Of a DNA stretch of 64,000 bases, positions 16,523-25,038 are shown one piece after another. Numbering within the stretch: the stretch's first letter is position 1; every line of letters starts with the position of its first letter. The translations under genes and the position numbers were made by a program. The notes under the pieces were generated by a model, which had not been told where the DNA came from, made no database searches, and saw only the letters and a program-made list of their open reading frames with translations. The stretch covers positions 1-64,000 of the forward strand of contig JBKDAM010000167.1 in NCBI GenBank assembly GCA_046316495.1, read 5' to 3'. The stretch comes from M3007 sp046316495. GTDB taxonomy: Bacteria; Bacteroidota; Bacteroidia; Chitinophagales; Saprospiraceae.

Positions 16523-17744
16523 AGGCTGTTGGCTTGTCTGGTGCGGGTGCTGAAGCGTGAAAATCATTCCCAATTCGATTAGCATAATCATCCAATAGCT
16601 GAAGCACTCTTTCACGATTAGAGGATTGTACAATAAGCCCAATATGATGAGACTTTTCTCTCATTCTCCAAACAATTTCAAAATCAGTAAATACTTGATC
16701 ATCCGGCCATTCCTGCCGTGTTAAAGACACGATAATTCCAGCATGATTCATCTGAATAGAAGGCAAAGAATAGGATTGATCGGACGCAACAGCATACTCA
16801 ATGCGAGCCCACTCTCGCCACAAATTAACTCCAGAAGAGTATTCAACCATCTCGGCAATATGAGCACCTCCAACTCTGGATGCAGTCTCTAAAAAATAAT
16901 ACTTACCATCATCTTTTGATTTGATAAATTCAGTGTGACTAGCACTATACTGAAGACCAAAAGCATCCATAACCTGCTTATTTAACTTTTGAAGGCTAAT
17001 GTCTTCGTCTTCACCAAATGGCACCGTAATAGATCTAAAAATACCACCACCATGAGCCACGTCGAAGGGTGTAGAAAGATATTTGGAAATGCGACAAAAG
17101 ATAACTTCTCCATTAATTGTCAATGCATCAGCATGATACACATCTCCTGGCTTAAACTGCTCAATTAAATATTGATGTCTTTCTGAACCCAGGGATTCTA
17201 AATGCGGCCATAATTCACTCTCGTGGTATATTTTTTTCATACCCGTTGCAGAAGCCTGTCCCCTTGGTTTAATAATCCAAGGAGAAGGAACAGTGGATAT
17301 AAACGTACTGATATTATGGTCGTTAAAAAGGCTAGAAAAGGCGGGGACCTCTATACCATGTTCTTTTGCCTTCATCCGCATTGCCAATTTATCCCGAAAA
17401 TGACGGCAAGTAGTCTCTCCCATCCCTGGTATTCGAAAATGCTCCCGTAAATGTGCTGCTTTTTCAACATCAAAATCATCCAAAGCCACAATACGATCAA
17501 TTTTTGTGGAACGCATTAACCAAGCAAGGCCATTTATCACATCGGGCATATTCCACTCATTTTCGGGCCCCTGTTGAACATAGAAAATATCATCTAAAGA
17601 ATCCTTTGCCCATGGTTTATCTTCTAAATTTTTTGAAGTAACTAGATAGACAGTCGCACCAGTTGCTTTCATACTTCTTAGAAAATCATTGCCCTTAAAA
17701 TAGCTGGATACACATAAAAAAGTAATTGGCATACCGATTGTCAT
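16521..17744 (-). CDS. ATP-grasp domain ligase of unknown substrate
   Basis: A 407-residue ATP-grasp enzyme (carboxylate-amine/thiol ligase superfamily). It has an N-terminal Rossmann-like pre-ATP-grasp region (PITFLCVSSYFKGNDF, IDRIVALDDFDVEKAAHLRE), the ATP-grasp fold at about 110-300 (DKLAMRMKAKEHGIEVPAF, WIIKPRGQASATGMKKI with the ATP-binding lysine, YLIEQFKPGDVYHADALT) and Mg-binding residues in FLETASRVGGAHIAEMVE. The start at 17744 is preferred because a -7-like box lies 21 bases upstream; longer frames from 17783 (ATG) or 17804 (TTG) add a poorly matching tail. No biosynthetic partner genes are adjacent, so substrate and product cannot be named. Confidence 0.75.
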   Translation of the reverse strand: MTIGMPITFLCVSSYFKGNDFLRSMKATGATVYLVTSKNLEDKPWAKDSLDDIFYVQQGPENEWNMPDVINGLAWLMRSTKIDRIVALDDFDVEKAAHLREHFRIPGMGETTCRHFRDKLAMRMKAKEHGIEVPAFSSLFNDHNISTFISTVPSPWIIKPRGQASATGMKKIYHESELWPHLESLGSERHQYLIEQFKPGDVYHADALTINGEVIFCRISKYLSTPFDVAHGGGIFRSITVPFGEDEDISLQKLNKQVMDAFGLQYSASHTEFIKSKDDGKYYFLETASRVGGAHIAEMVEYSSGVNLWREWARIEYAVASDQSYSLPSIQMNHAGIIVSLTRQEWPDDQVFTDFEIVWRMREKSHHIGLIVQSSNRERVLQLLDDYANRIGNDFHASAPAPDKPTA

Positions 17745-17765
17745 TAATTTTGAAATCCTAAAAAG

Positions 17766-17797
17766 CAAAGATGCAACTTTCATTTCTAACAATGCAA
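17766..17797 (-). promoter_or_regulatory. Promoter of the ATP-grasp gene
   Basis: The minus strand reads TTG (17797-17795), a 21-base spacer, then CATCTTTG (17773-17766), a one-mismatch match to TAnnTTTG. This would start transcription downstream of the 17783 ATG, supporting the start at 17744. Confidence 0.45.
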
Positions 17798-17855
17798 GGA
17801 TCAATCTGTTTTCTATATTTACACCGAATAAATTCTAAATTTCAATCTAAATAAA

Positions 17856-19490
17856 ATGAACATTAAAAGAAATATAGTTGGAATACTATACTTGTTAATT
17901 TTTAATCTAAACTCCACTTGCCAGGATACTAAATGGATAATTGAAAAATTACCAGATTTTATTAATACAAATAGTGATGAAATAGCACCTGTACCAACAA
18001 GAGATGGTAAAAAATTATACTTTACGAGAGTTGGTTATCCAGAGTTTGAAAGAACCCTACTGATTGATTCAATTGAATATTCCTCTAAATTGAGCCCTGT
18101 TGAATACGAACAGTTGCTGTTGGATTTATTTAGCCAACTAGGAGATAAACGAAAAAAAATGCCTCATTTATGCTCCATTAACCAAGATATATGGATAGGC
18201 ATAACAGAGACTCTTGGAAATTTTATCGAAACAGAACATCCAAAACATCCTTTAAACAATGGACTGACGAATAGTTTAGTAGCACTGACGCCAGATCCAA
18301 ACTTATTTTATGTAGTCAATCAATTTCCACCGGAGGGAGGAATGCGAAAAGGTTTTTCGATAATTGGACAAGGAAAAGATGGTAGTTGGAATTTACCAAA
18401 ACCCGTAGAGATAAAAGACTACTATACACTAAAATCAGATGTAAATCTAACAATGTCCTTTGATGGTAAAGTACTTATCCTTTCGGCTCAAAGATACGAT
18501 TCAAGAGACCTAGATCTGTATATCTGCTTTAAAGAAGGCGAGAATCAATGGAGCGCCCCTATTCACTTAGGTAACTCTATAAATTCAACCAAAAGAGAAA
18601 TGACCCCATATCTATCTGAAAACAATAATACGCTGTTTTTTGCATCAGACAGGGGAGATGGGTTAGGCGGACTTGATATTTATATGACGCGAAGAGAAGA
18701 CAATAACTGGTTCAAATGGTCCTCCCCTATCCTTCTTATTAGCCCAATTAATTCAACACACGATGAATCACAACCCTACTTTAATATGACAACAGGGTAC
18801 TTATATTTCACATCCAAACGAGAGGGAAGTAGTGATATTTATAGAACTCAAATTGCCCCACCTCAACCAACAGAAATAGAAATTAGAGGTAGAGTACTAA
18901 ACAAAAAAACCAATGAACTTATTCAAAAAGCAGAAATTGAATATCAAATGGACGGTGAACCCCTTAGCAGAATATCAATTTCTGATGGTACCTTTTCTAT
19001 GAAAATACCAAAGGGTGTACTGACAACAATAAAAGCTAAAAACAATAGCTACAATAGTATTTCAGACTCTTTATTCTTTAGACAAGATTATTACTATTTT
19101 AAGGATTATTACACAGTTGATCTATTTCTAGATCCCTTTGAAGTAGGAGCGAAAATCAATTTGAATAATATTTACTTTCAACAATCTAAGGCTCTATTAA
19201 AAGAGGAATCATACCCCGACTTATTATTTTTAACTGATGTTCTTCTTCAAAATCCATCCTTGCAAATATTAATTGAAGGTCATACCGATAACATAGGAAA
19301 AACCGAGGATTTGATTCAACTATCTTTTGAACGGGCTAATAGCATCAAATCCCATCTAATAAATCAAGGAATTAATGAGGCAAGAATTAAAACAGTCGGA
19401 CTCGGCCCATCTAATCCATTAAATAATAACAACACAGAATTAGGTCGAAGTCAAAATAGACGAGTAGAAATAAAAATAATCAAATTATAA
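17856..19490 (+). CDS. OmpA-family protein with PD40 repeats
   Basis: Cell-envelope protein likely linking the outer membrane to peptidoglycan. The 544 residues comprise a signal peptide (about 1-23), beta-propeller-like PD40/WD40 repeats at about 35-330 (SFDGKVLILSAQRYDSRDLD, LSENNNTLFFASDRGDGLGG with LDIYMTRRED, GYLYFTSKREGSSDIYRT), a carboxypeptidase-regulatory-like strand region (about 345-385), and an OmpA C-terminal domain at about 430-544 (IEGHTDNIGKTEDLIQLSFERA, GRSQNRRVEIKI). This domain set is common in Bacteroidota and often linked to PorE-like anchoring in type IX secretion; the exact role here is not resolved. Two parS sites begin one base after its stop. Confidence 0.82.
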   Translation: MNIKRNIVGILYLLIFNLNSTCQDTKWIIEKLPDFINTNSDEIAPVPTRDGKKLYFTRVGYPEFERTLLIDSIEYSSKLSPVEYEQLLLDLFSQLGDKRKKMPHLCSINQDIWIGITETLGNFIETEHPKHPLNNGLTNSLVALTPDPNLFYVVNQFPPEGGMRKGFSIIGQGKDGSWNLPKPVEIKDYYTLKSDVNLTMSFDGKVLILSAQRYDSRDLDLYICFKEGENQWSAPIHLGNSINSTKREMTPYLSENNNTLFFASDRGDGLGGLDIYMTRREDNNWFKWSSPILLISPINSTHDESQPYFNMTTGYLYFTSKREGSSDIYRTQIAPPQPTEIEIRGRVLNKKTNELIQKAEIEYQMDGEPLSRISISDGTFSMKIPKGVLTTIKAKNNSYNSISDSLFFRQDYYYFKDYYTVDLFLDPFEVGAKINLNNIYFQQSKALLKEESYPDLLFLTDVLLQNPSLQILIEGHTDNIGKTEDLIQLSFERANSIKSHLINQGINEARIKTVGLGPSNPLNNNNTELGRSQNRRVEIKIIKL

Positions 19491-19492
19491 AT

Positions 19493-19508
19493 TGTTCCAC
19501 GTGGAACA
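19493..19508. other. parS: parS site 1 (ParB-binding centromere)
   Basis: Perfect 16-bp palindrome TGTTCCACGTGGAACA, fitting the bacterial parS consensus TGTTNCACGTGNAACA. The symmetry extends two further bases on each side (19491-19510). It starts directly after the OmpA-family stop codon, with no T-run after it, so a terminator role is less likely than ParB loading. Confidence 0.88.
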
Positions 19509-19544
19509 ATTTATGTAGTAATTTACATTAACAAAAAGAAAACA

Positions 19545-19560
19545 TGTTCCACGTGGAACA
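19545..19560. other. parS: parS site 2 (ParB-binding centromere)
   Basis: Second identical TGTTCCACGTGGAACA palindrome (symmetry extends to 19544-19561), centre-to-centre distance 52 bp from the first. Two exact copies in a 116-bp intergenic gap, a few kb from an origin-like region, make chance unlikely. Confidence 0.88.
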
Positions 19561-19585
19561 TAAAGAAAAAGATATAAATCACGAG

Positions 19586-19593
19586 TAAATTTG
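19586..19593 (+). promoter_or_regulatory. -7 box of comEC
   Basis: TAAATTTG matches TAnnTTTG and lies 16 bases before the comEC ATG (19610), 25 bases after parS site 2. ParB bound at the site could affect this promoter. Confidence 0.4.
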
Positions 19594-19609
19594 CGAAAAA
19601 TATATCGTG

Positions 19610-21718
19610 ATGAACTACCGTAATACTCCACTACTGAGAGTAGTGCTACCTTTTATATTAGGAATAGTAATAGCAGAAAACTATTCGATAAACGCATTAA
19701 ACTATATTTATCTACTAGGGTATATCTTATATTTATCAAGTTTATTCTTTATAAACAACCCCAGCAGAAGTTATAAGAGAGTTATAACATACGGACCAAT
19801 AACTCAAATATTATATTTAGTATTTGGGATAATTTATACATATAACCAAAATGAACTAAATAGCGCAATCCATTTTACCAAGATAAATTATAACACAGAC
19901 GAAACAATAATCCAAGGTATCATAGTAGATGAACCAGTAAGTCAACAAAAAGTAAAAATAAAATTAAATGCAATTTTAGATGATAAACAAAAAATGACGG
20001 CCTGTACAGGCAATCTACTTATATATGTAAAACAAGATCAAGTGAACAACGACTATGACTATGGTGACGAACTCCTTATGAAATTACAAATAAAGGAAAT
20101 AGCACAAAACTTGAATCCAGAAACGTTCAATTATAAAAAATACTTACACTATCAAAATATACATTTTATTGCTTACACAAATGACAGCAAAATCAAACTG
20201 ATAAATAAAAATAAAGGTCATATAACATGGCGACTGGCATTTCAATTAAGAAGTAAGTTATTAAAAATTCTTAGCAAATACTTTCCAACAATAGATGAAT
20301 ATGCTGTTGCGACAGCTTTACTCCTAGGATACAAGGAGGATTTATCCGATGAACTGAAAGCAGCATATTCTGAAACAGGATCCATGCATGCCTTAGCAGT
20401 ATCAGGTACCCACGTTGGACTATTATACAGCGGGATGGTAATTATCCTTGGTTATTTACCATTAAAAGGGAGAAAAGGAAGAGCATTAGAAACGTTAATT
20501 TCGATTGCAGTAATATGGGCATTCACATTTGTAACAGGTGCAAGCGCATCCGTATTAAGAGCCTCCATCATGTTCTCCATTTACCTAATCGGAAAGATGA
20601 TATTCAGACAAGCAAATGTTTGGAACATATTAAGTGGATCAGCACTTATCCTTTTAGTATACAATCCCCTACTCCTTTTTGATGCAGGATTTCAACTATC
20701 CTATACCGCAGTTGCTGGTTTAGCCTATTTTTATCCTCTTTTATATAAGTCATCCCCAATAATTACAAATAGTTCAATTGATTCAGCCTATAAAGTATTA
20801 TTAGTTGGAATTGCAGCTCAATTAGGTACACTACCATTATCGCTCTATTACTTTCATCAATTTCCAACTTATTTTTGGTTATCCGGATGGGTAGTAGTTT
20901 TGGGAGGAGCACTTTTCCTTTGGGCAGGTAGCATACTATTAATAATTGACGGTGTCATACCTAAAGTTGCTTCCTACCTTGGTGATGCACTCTATTATTT
21001 GACATGGGGAATAAATCAATCTATCCGTATCATTCAGGATCTGCCCGGTAGCTTAATTTCTGGATTATGGATAGAGCCATTAGCCGTATTATTGTTAGCA
21101 GCATTAATAATTTCGATAGGGATTTTGCTAAATAATAAAAGTAGTAAGTCTCTCATTATTTCGTTAGTATTACTGGTACTATTGACAGCAGTACAAATAA
21201 ACCAATACTTTGAACAACTTCAAACTAGTAAAATATGTATTTATGCAATAAGAGGAAAAACACTTATTGACCTTATTCATCAAAGAAATAGATTAAGCGT
21301 AGCTAATCAATCTGAATCACGTGATGAGGAATATACTTGCAAAAATCACCGATGGTCGCTTGGAACAACTCACACGAATGGCGATATAACAAGCTGGAAG
21401 AATGATACAAGTCTACTAAACATGGGAATAAAGTCATCAATATTATACTGTGGACCCTTAAAACTAGCTATTTTAGATTCATCTACTTCAACAAAATACC
21501 ACCAACAATCAGTAGATGCAGTATTGCTGGTTAACAATCCAAGCCAAGATATTCATGAAATCATAAAGACATACCCCGGTGCAACCATTATAGCAGATGG
21601 AAGCAATAATATACGGAACGTTACAAAATGGAAGGAAAAGTGTAGTAGACTTGGTATAACGCTTTTTTACACACAAGAACAAGGAGCTTGGATAAAACAG
21701 AGTACTAATCGGCAATAG
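19610..21718 (+). CDS. comEC: ComEC/Rec2-family DNA-uptake channel protein
   Basis: Inner membrane channel that passes single-stranded DNA into the cytoplasm during transformation. The 702-residue protein starts at ATG 19610 (a GTG directly precedes it). It has two N-terminal helices, a DUF4131/OB-like region (about 60-190), and the Competence domain at about 225-500 with the hallmark MHALAVSGTHVGLLYSG, ASASVLRASIMFSIYLIGKM and AQLGTLPLSLYYFHQFP. The C-terminal 160 residues correspond to the metallo-beta-lactamase-like part but lack its HxHxDH metal motif, so nuclease activity is doubtful. No comEA is adjacent, although an HhH protein is encoded at 54666-55751. Confidence 0.9.
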   Translation: MNYRNTPLLRVVLPFILGIVIAENYSINALNYIYLLGYILYLSSLFFINNPSRSYKRVITYGPITQILYLVFGIIYTYNQNELNSAIHFTKINYNTDETIIQGIIVDEPVSQQKVKIKLNAILDDKQKMTACTGNLLIYVKQDQVNNDYDYGDELLMKLQIKEIAQNLNPETFNYKKYLHYQNIHFIAYTNDSKIKLINKNKGHITWRLAFQLRSKLLKILSKYFPTIDEYAVATALLLGYKEDLSDELKAAYSETGSMHALAVSGTHVGLLYSGMVIILGYLPLKGRKGRALETLISIAVIWAFTFVTGASASVLRASIMFSIYLIGKMIFRQANVWNILSGSALILLVYNPLLLFDAGFQLSYTAVAGLAYFYPLLYKSSPIITNSSIDSAYKVLLVGIAAQLGTLPLSLYYFHQFPTYFWLSGWVVVLGGALFLWAGSILLIIDGVIPKVASYLGDALYYLTWGINQSIRIIQDLPGSLISGLWIEPLAVLLLAALIISIGILLNNKSSKSLIISLVLLVLLTAVQINQYFEQLQTSKICIYAIRGKTLIDLIHQRNRLSVANQSESRDEEYTCKNHRWSLGTTHTNGDITSWKNDTSLLNMGIKSSILYCGPLKLAILDSSTSTKYHQQSVDAVLLVNNPSQDIHEIIKTYPGATIIADGSNNIRNVTKWKEKCSRLGITLFYTQEQGAWIKQSTNRQ

Positions 21719-21737
21719 TCTTTTTATCCAAGCTCCT
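21682..21737 (+). terminator. comEC terminator
   Basis: 16-bp perfect inverted repeat (21682-21697 with 21722-21737, core GGAGCTTGGATAAAA). The left arm is inside the last codons of comEC and the stop codon is in the 24-base loop. A T-run lies within the right arm rather than after it. Confidence 0.55.
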
Positions 21738-21791
21738 CCTCATTCTATAGTTCAAACAAAGAAATTTCAAAGATTCAAAATTAGCTCCACC

Positions 21792-22859
21792 CTACCTTAA
21801 CTTAAATTTAGCCCAAAGTATAGTAGAGAGAAGTAGAACTGCACCGGCCTGATGATAAACACCTAAATCAACAGGGATAGATCCTTTACAATTAATAATC
21901 GTTACAATACCCAATAATACTTGAACAGCTGTCATTCCACCCAACAAATACAAAGCAGTCAATACACCCTTTTCGGAATGTTTATGAAGCTTAAAAATAA
22001 ACCATAAAATTAATGCTGTTAAAATATAAGCCGTGTTACGATGAAAAAATTGAATAAAGGTTGGCATGAAAGAATTAGCATCGTAGTTAATAAAACTACT
22101 TAAGTGCCATTGAGAAGAATCAAGTAATAAAGATGGAATAAATATGCCATTCATGTCTGGCCATGTAGGGTAACTTAAACCAGCTTTAGAGCCAGACATC
22201 ATTGCACCCAAAGCAATTTGAATAAATGCAACAATCAAAATAATCCAACCTAAACGGCCCGTTGATTTGTACGAATTTGATACCTGAATTGGACCAACAT
22301 TAAACGCGATAAAAGTAGTCCAAAGTAAATAGCTAAAGATAACCAAAGCCATACAAAGATGTAACGTCAAATTATACGCGTTCACCCAGGGTCGATTGAT
22401 TAAGCCACTAGCAACCATAATCCACCCAAAAAAGCCTTCAAGCCCAGCTAGAACAACGACCCATAAAAGTCGAGGAACTAACTTTTTTGAAAACATCCCC
22501 TTAAACAAAAAGTAGGTGAAGCCAACTACAAAAACAATAAACATAAGACGAGCCCAAAGTCGGTGAAAATACTCCCAGAAGTAAATGAATTTGAATTCTT
22601 CAAGAGACATTCCCTTATTGATTTTTTGATATTGTGGCGTAGCTTTATACAGATCAAACTCTGATATCCAGGAAGCTTCATCCAAAGGAGGTACAGCACC
22701 TGTCACAATTTCCCAACGAGTTATACTTAAACCACTTCCGGTTAATCTAGTAATTCCTCCAATTACAATTTGAAAAAAAATCATTAACAAGCCAGCTATT
22801 AACCAAACCTTGACCCCCTTGGCAACAGCAGACTCTGATGTATAACTAATAAATCCCAT
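21792..22859 (-). CDS. ctaA: Heme A synthase (COX15/CtaA)
   Basis: Oxidises the C8 methyl of heme O to make heme A for aa3-type cytochrome oxidases. The 355-residue protein has about eight transmembrane helices. Type-2 (COX15-like) signatures: GGITRLTGSGLSITRWEIVT at the first helix, the YFWEYFHRLWAR heme-ligand helix, a second histidine helix (FHRNTAYILTALILWF) and the late VYHQAGAVLLLS helix, giving the four conserved His. It is monocistronic, transcribed away from the origin-like gap, with a -7 box TACTTTTG on the minus strand at 22894-22901. Confidence 0.95.
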   Translation of the reverse strand: MGFISYTSESAVAKGVKVWLIAGLLMIFFQIVIGGITRLTGSGLSITRWEIVTGAVPPLDEASWISEFDLYKATPQYQKINKGMSLEEFKFIYFWEYFHRLWARLMFIVFVVGFTYFLFKGMFSKKLVPRLLWVVVLAGLEGFFGWIMVASGLINRPWVNAYNLTLHLCMALVIFSYLLWTTFIAFNVGPIQVSNSYKSTGRLGWIILIVAFIQIALGAMMSGSKAGLSYPTWPDMNGIFIPSLLLDSSQWHLSSFINYDANSFMPTFIQFFHRNTAYILTALILWFIFKLHKHSEKGVLTALYLLGGMTAVQVLLGIVTIINCKGSIPVDLGVYHQAGAVLLLSTILWAKFKLR

Positions 22860-22893
22860 ATTAATATTTTAAATTATTTATTCAATTAATGAG

Positions 22894-22901
22894 CAAAAGT
22901 A
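22894..22901 (-). promoter_or_regulatory. -7 box of ctaA
   Basis: Minus strand TACTTTTG, 34 bases before the ctaA ATG at 22859, at the left edge of the origin-like gap. No -33 TTG at ideal spacing. Confidence 0.4.
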
Positions 22902-23296
22902 GATTAAGTTTTACTTTTAATGGTTTTTCTTAACATCAGTAGTAATAATTATATTTTTTTTAAATTAGAAAATCCCCATTATTATTAGTGCTGTTAGTTT
23001 GTTGATAAAGATTTAGTCAACAATTAAATTGAGTTATTAACTGATAACAAACGAAAAATGAGGACTAATTGTAAATACAATAATTTGGTTTTTAATGAAT
23101 TACCAGGTTATAAACACAATTGTTCATAACCTCCGTTAATTACTCTTTTGTAATTAACAACTGTATAAATTGTTGATTGCTGTTTATAGTTTTAAGTTAT
23201 CCACTAAACTAACAATACTAACAGTTAATAAGTTGGCTTATTTTACTTTTTCTGAATTTAGATGTTCATAATGCGATACATTTAAACAGTTGTCGT

Positions 23297-23405
23297 TAGT
23301 AAACCGTTTTTTTAATCGTTTTATAAACTGTGTTTTATATATTTTATTTTTATTTAATGTTTGTAAAACATATTGAAGTTATCTATTGTGATAAACGGTT
23401 TACTA
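23297..23405. repeat. 13-bp inverted repeat in the origin-like gap
   Basis: TAGTAAACCGTTT (23297-23309) is repeated in inverse at 23393-23405 (AAACGGTTTACTA), 83 bases apart, bracketing the DnaA-like box TTATAAACT and the most A/T-rich tract. The separation is too long for a terminator; it could be a binding site for an initiation or murF regulator. Confidence 0.6.
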
Positions 23406-23411
23406 CTTTTG
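23404..23411 (+). promoter_or_regulatory. -7 box of murF
   Basis: TACTTTTG matches TAnnTTTG, 17 bases before the murF ATG at 23429. It abuts the right arm of the inverted repeat (23393-23405), so a protein bound there would overlap the promoter. Confidence 0.45.
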
Positions 23412-23428
23412 TGAAATAAACCTTTACT

Positions 23429-24745
23429 ATGGTAGAATTAGATGAGCTTTACTCATATTATAGAAAATATCCACAAATTTGTACGGACTCCCGTCAGGTA
23501 ACAAAAGGGTGTTTATTTTTTGCTTTAAAAGGTGAGCGTTTTGATGGAAATCAATTTGCAAAACAAGTAGTAGATGATGGTGCTGCATTTTGTGTTGTGG
23601 ACGATCCTGAGTTGGAAGGAAAGCCAGGAATGTTACTAGTGAAGAACACATTAAAATCATTGCAAGACTTGGCTACTCTTCATAGACGTACATTTCAGAT
23701 ACCAATTATCGCTATTGGTGGTTCAAACGGAAAAACAACCACTAAAGAATTAGTTTCTGCCGTTTTGAGTAGTCAGTATCCTTGTCACTATACAAAGGGA
23801 AATCTGAATAATCATATTGGTGTTCCATTGACATTATTATCAATGCCGGATAAGACTGAGGTTGCAGTGATTGAAATGGGGGCTAACCATATAGGAGAAA
23901 TTGATGAGCTCTGCAAAATTGCCGAACCTACTCATGGCCTCCTTACTAATATAGGTAAGGAACATTTAGAAGGTTTTGGTTCTATTGAGGGTGTTAAGAA
24001 AGCAGAGGGTGAATTATATCGATACTTAAATCGAACTGGGGGGTGTGTTTTTGTGAATAAGACTGAGAAGTATCTTTCCAGTATGAGTAGAGGAAACCGC
24101 CGAAAAGTAATCTACGAAGCAACAGATAATATACATGAATCTGTAGATAATCTTATTAATATTTGTCCTAAGCATTACACTCCATTTGTTGAGGTATCTT
24201 TTTTGGATGAGTCTCAGGTAGAATGGTCTGTTAAAAGTCATTTATACGGCCAACATAATTTTCATAACATTGCCTCTGCAATTGCTTTAGGGGTTTATTT
24301 TAAAGTACCCGGAAATAAGATTAAAGAAGCCATTGAAAAATATATACCCTCAAATAATCGATCTCAGGTGATCAGTCGAGGAAATAGTACCATATTGTTG
24401 GATGCCTATAATGCCAATCCGAGTAGTATGGAGGTGGCGTTAAAGAGTCTGGTGGAGATGAAATCGACCAAAAGAATTGCGATATTAGGCGATATGTTAG
24501 AACTTGGAGAGCATAGTATTCAGGAACATAGAGCCATAATTCGGAAAGCGCAAAAAATGCCAGTTGATTTAATCGTTCTAGTGGGTCCGATCTTTGGATC
24601 AATTCGTATAAAAGATTCCCGAATTATTTATTTTGAAACAGCTAAGGAAGCAAAGACCTGGTTCAGTGATTATGATATGAACAATTCTGTTTTACTTATA
24701 AAGGGTTCGAGAGGTATTCAATTGGAAACAATTCTAGAAAAATGA
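23429..24745 (+). CDS. murF: UDP-N-acetylmuramoyl-tripeptide--D-alanyl-D-alanine ligase
   Basis: Adds D-Ala-D-Ala to the UDP-MurNAc-tripeptide, the last cytoplasmic step of peptidoglycan precursor synthesis. The 438 residues have the MurF N-terminal domain (CTDSRQVTKGCLFFALKGERFDGN), the P-loop GGSNGKTTTKEL (about 97-108), YTKGNLNNHIGVPLTLL, VIEMGANHIGEIDEL typical of MurF, and a C-terminal ligase domain with LLDAYNANPSSMEVAL and ILGDMLELGEHS. It heads a tightly packed + strand unit; its stop overlaps the next ATG by four bases. It lies outside any mur cluster. Confidence 0.96.
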   Translation: MVELDELYSYYRKYPQICTDSRQVTKGCLFFALKGERFDGNQFAKQVVDDGAAFCVVDDPELEGKPGMLLVKNTLKSLQDLATLHRRTFQIPIIAIGGSNGKTTTKELVSAVLSSQYPCHYTKGNLNNHIGVPLTLLSMPDKTEVAVIEMGANHIGEIDELCKIAEPTHGLLTNIGKEHLEGFGSIEGVKKAEGELYRYLNRTGGCVFVNKTEKYLSSMSRGNRRKVIYEATDNIHESVDNLINICPKHYTPFVEVSFLDESQVEWSVKSHLYGQHNFHNIASAIALGVYFKVPGNKIKEAIEKYIPSNNRSQVISRGNSTILLDAYNANPSSMEVALKSLVEMKSTKRIAILGDMLELGEHSIQEHRAIIRKAQKMPVDLIVLVGPIFGSIRIKDSRIIYFETAKEAKTWFSDYDMNNSVLLIKGSRGIQLETILEK

Positions 24746-25038
24746 ATTTAGAAGAGTTAATTACTGGTAAAAAAGTGGTCTTGCTCGACTTTTATGCGAC
24801 ATGGTGTGGGCCATGTATGGCTATGATGCCGGTGTTGGACAGGTTGAAAATAGATTTTGGGGATAATTTGCATATAATAAAAATTGATGTAGATAAAAAT
24901 TTAGATTTTGCAGTCGATCAAAAGGTAATGGGTGTTCCGATGTTTATACTTTTAGTTGATGGAAAGGAGGTTTGGAGAGAGGCGGGCACCTTTACAGCAA
25001 CTTTTCTTTCCACCGTTATCGGTAAATTCCAACAATAA
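24742..25038 (+). CDS. Thioredoxin-family protein
   Basis: A 98-residue cytoplasmic thioredoxin fold, slightly shorter than E. coli thioredoxin. Active site WCGPC at 21-25 in FYATWCGPCMAMMPVL, then IIKIDVDKNLDFAVDQKVMGVPMFIL with the cis-proline VP motif. No signal peptide is present. The start ATGA overlaps the murF stop, implying translational coupling, and its own stop overlaps the next start (TAATG). It could be a general thiol reductant or serve a specific partner; the sequence does not decide. Confidence 0.85.
   Translation: MNLEELITGKKVVLLDFYATWCGPCMAMMPVLDRLKIDFGDNLHIIKIDVDKNLDFAVDQKVMGVPMFILLVDGKEVWREAGTFTATFLSTVIGKFQQ

Larger units (their letters stand above)
22860..23428. other. 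oriC: Probable chromosomal replication origin (oriC)
   Basis: A 569-base gene-free, very AT-rich gap between divergent ctaA and murF. DnaA-box-like nonamers: TGTTGATAA (23000-23008), TTATAAACA (23108-23116), TGTTCATAA (23121-23129), TGTTTATAG (23181-23189), TTATCCACT (23197-23205), TGTTCATAA (23263-23271) and TTATAAACT (23321-23329), in both orientations and mostly one or two changes from TTATCCACA. A long A/T tract (23330-23370) could be the unwinding element. Two parS sites lie 3.3-3.9 kb away, and the base skew of the + strand changes sign here. dnaA is not adjacent, which is not unusual in Bacteroidota. Confidence 0.78.

Noticed and set aside
19491..19561. The two palindromes as transcription terminators of the OmpA-family gene
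   Set aside because: They lack a following T-run, have no loop, are exact copies of each other and match the parS consensus.
19610..21718. comEC as a pseudogene because its nuclease-like tail is degenerate
   Set aside because: The reading frame is full length with intact membrane and competence motifs; degenerate tails appear compatible with the family in this phylum.
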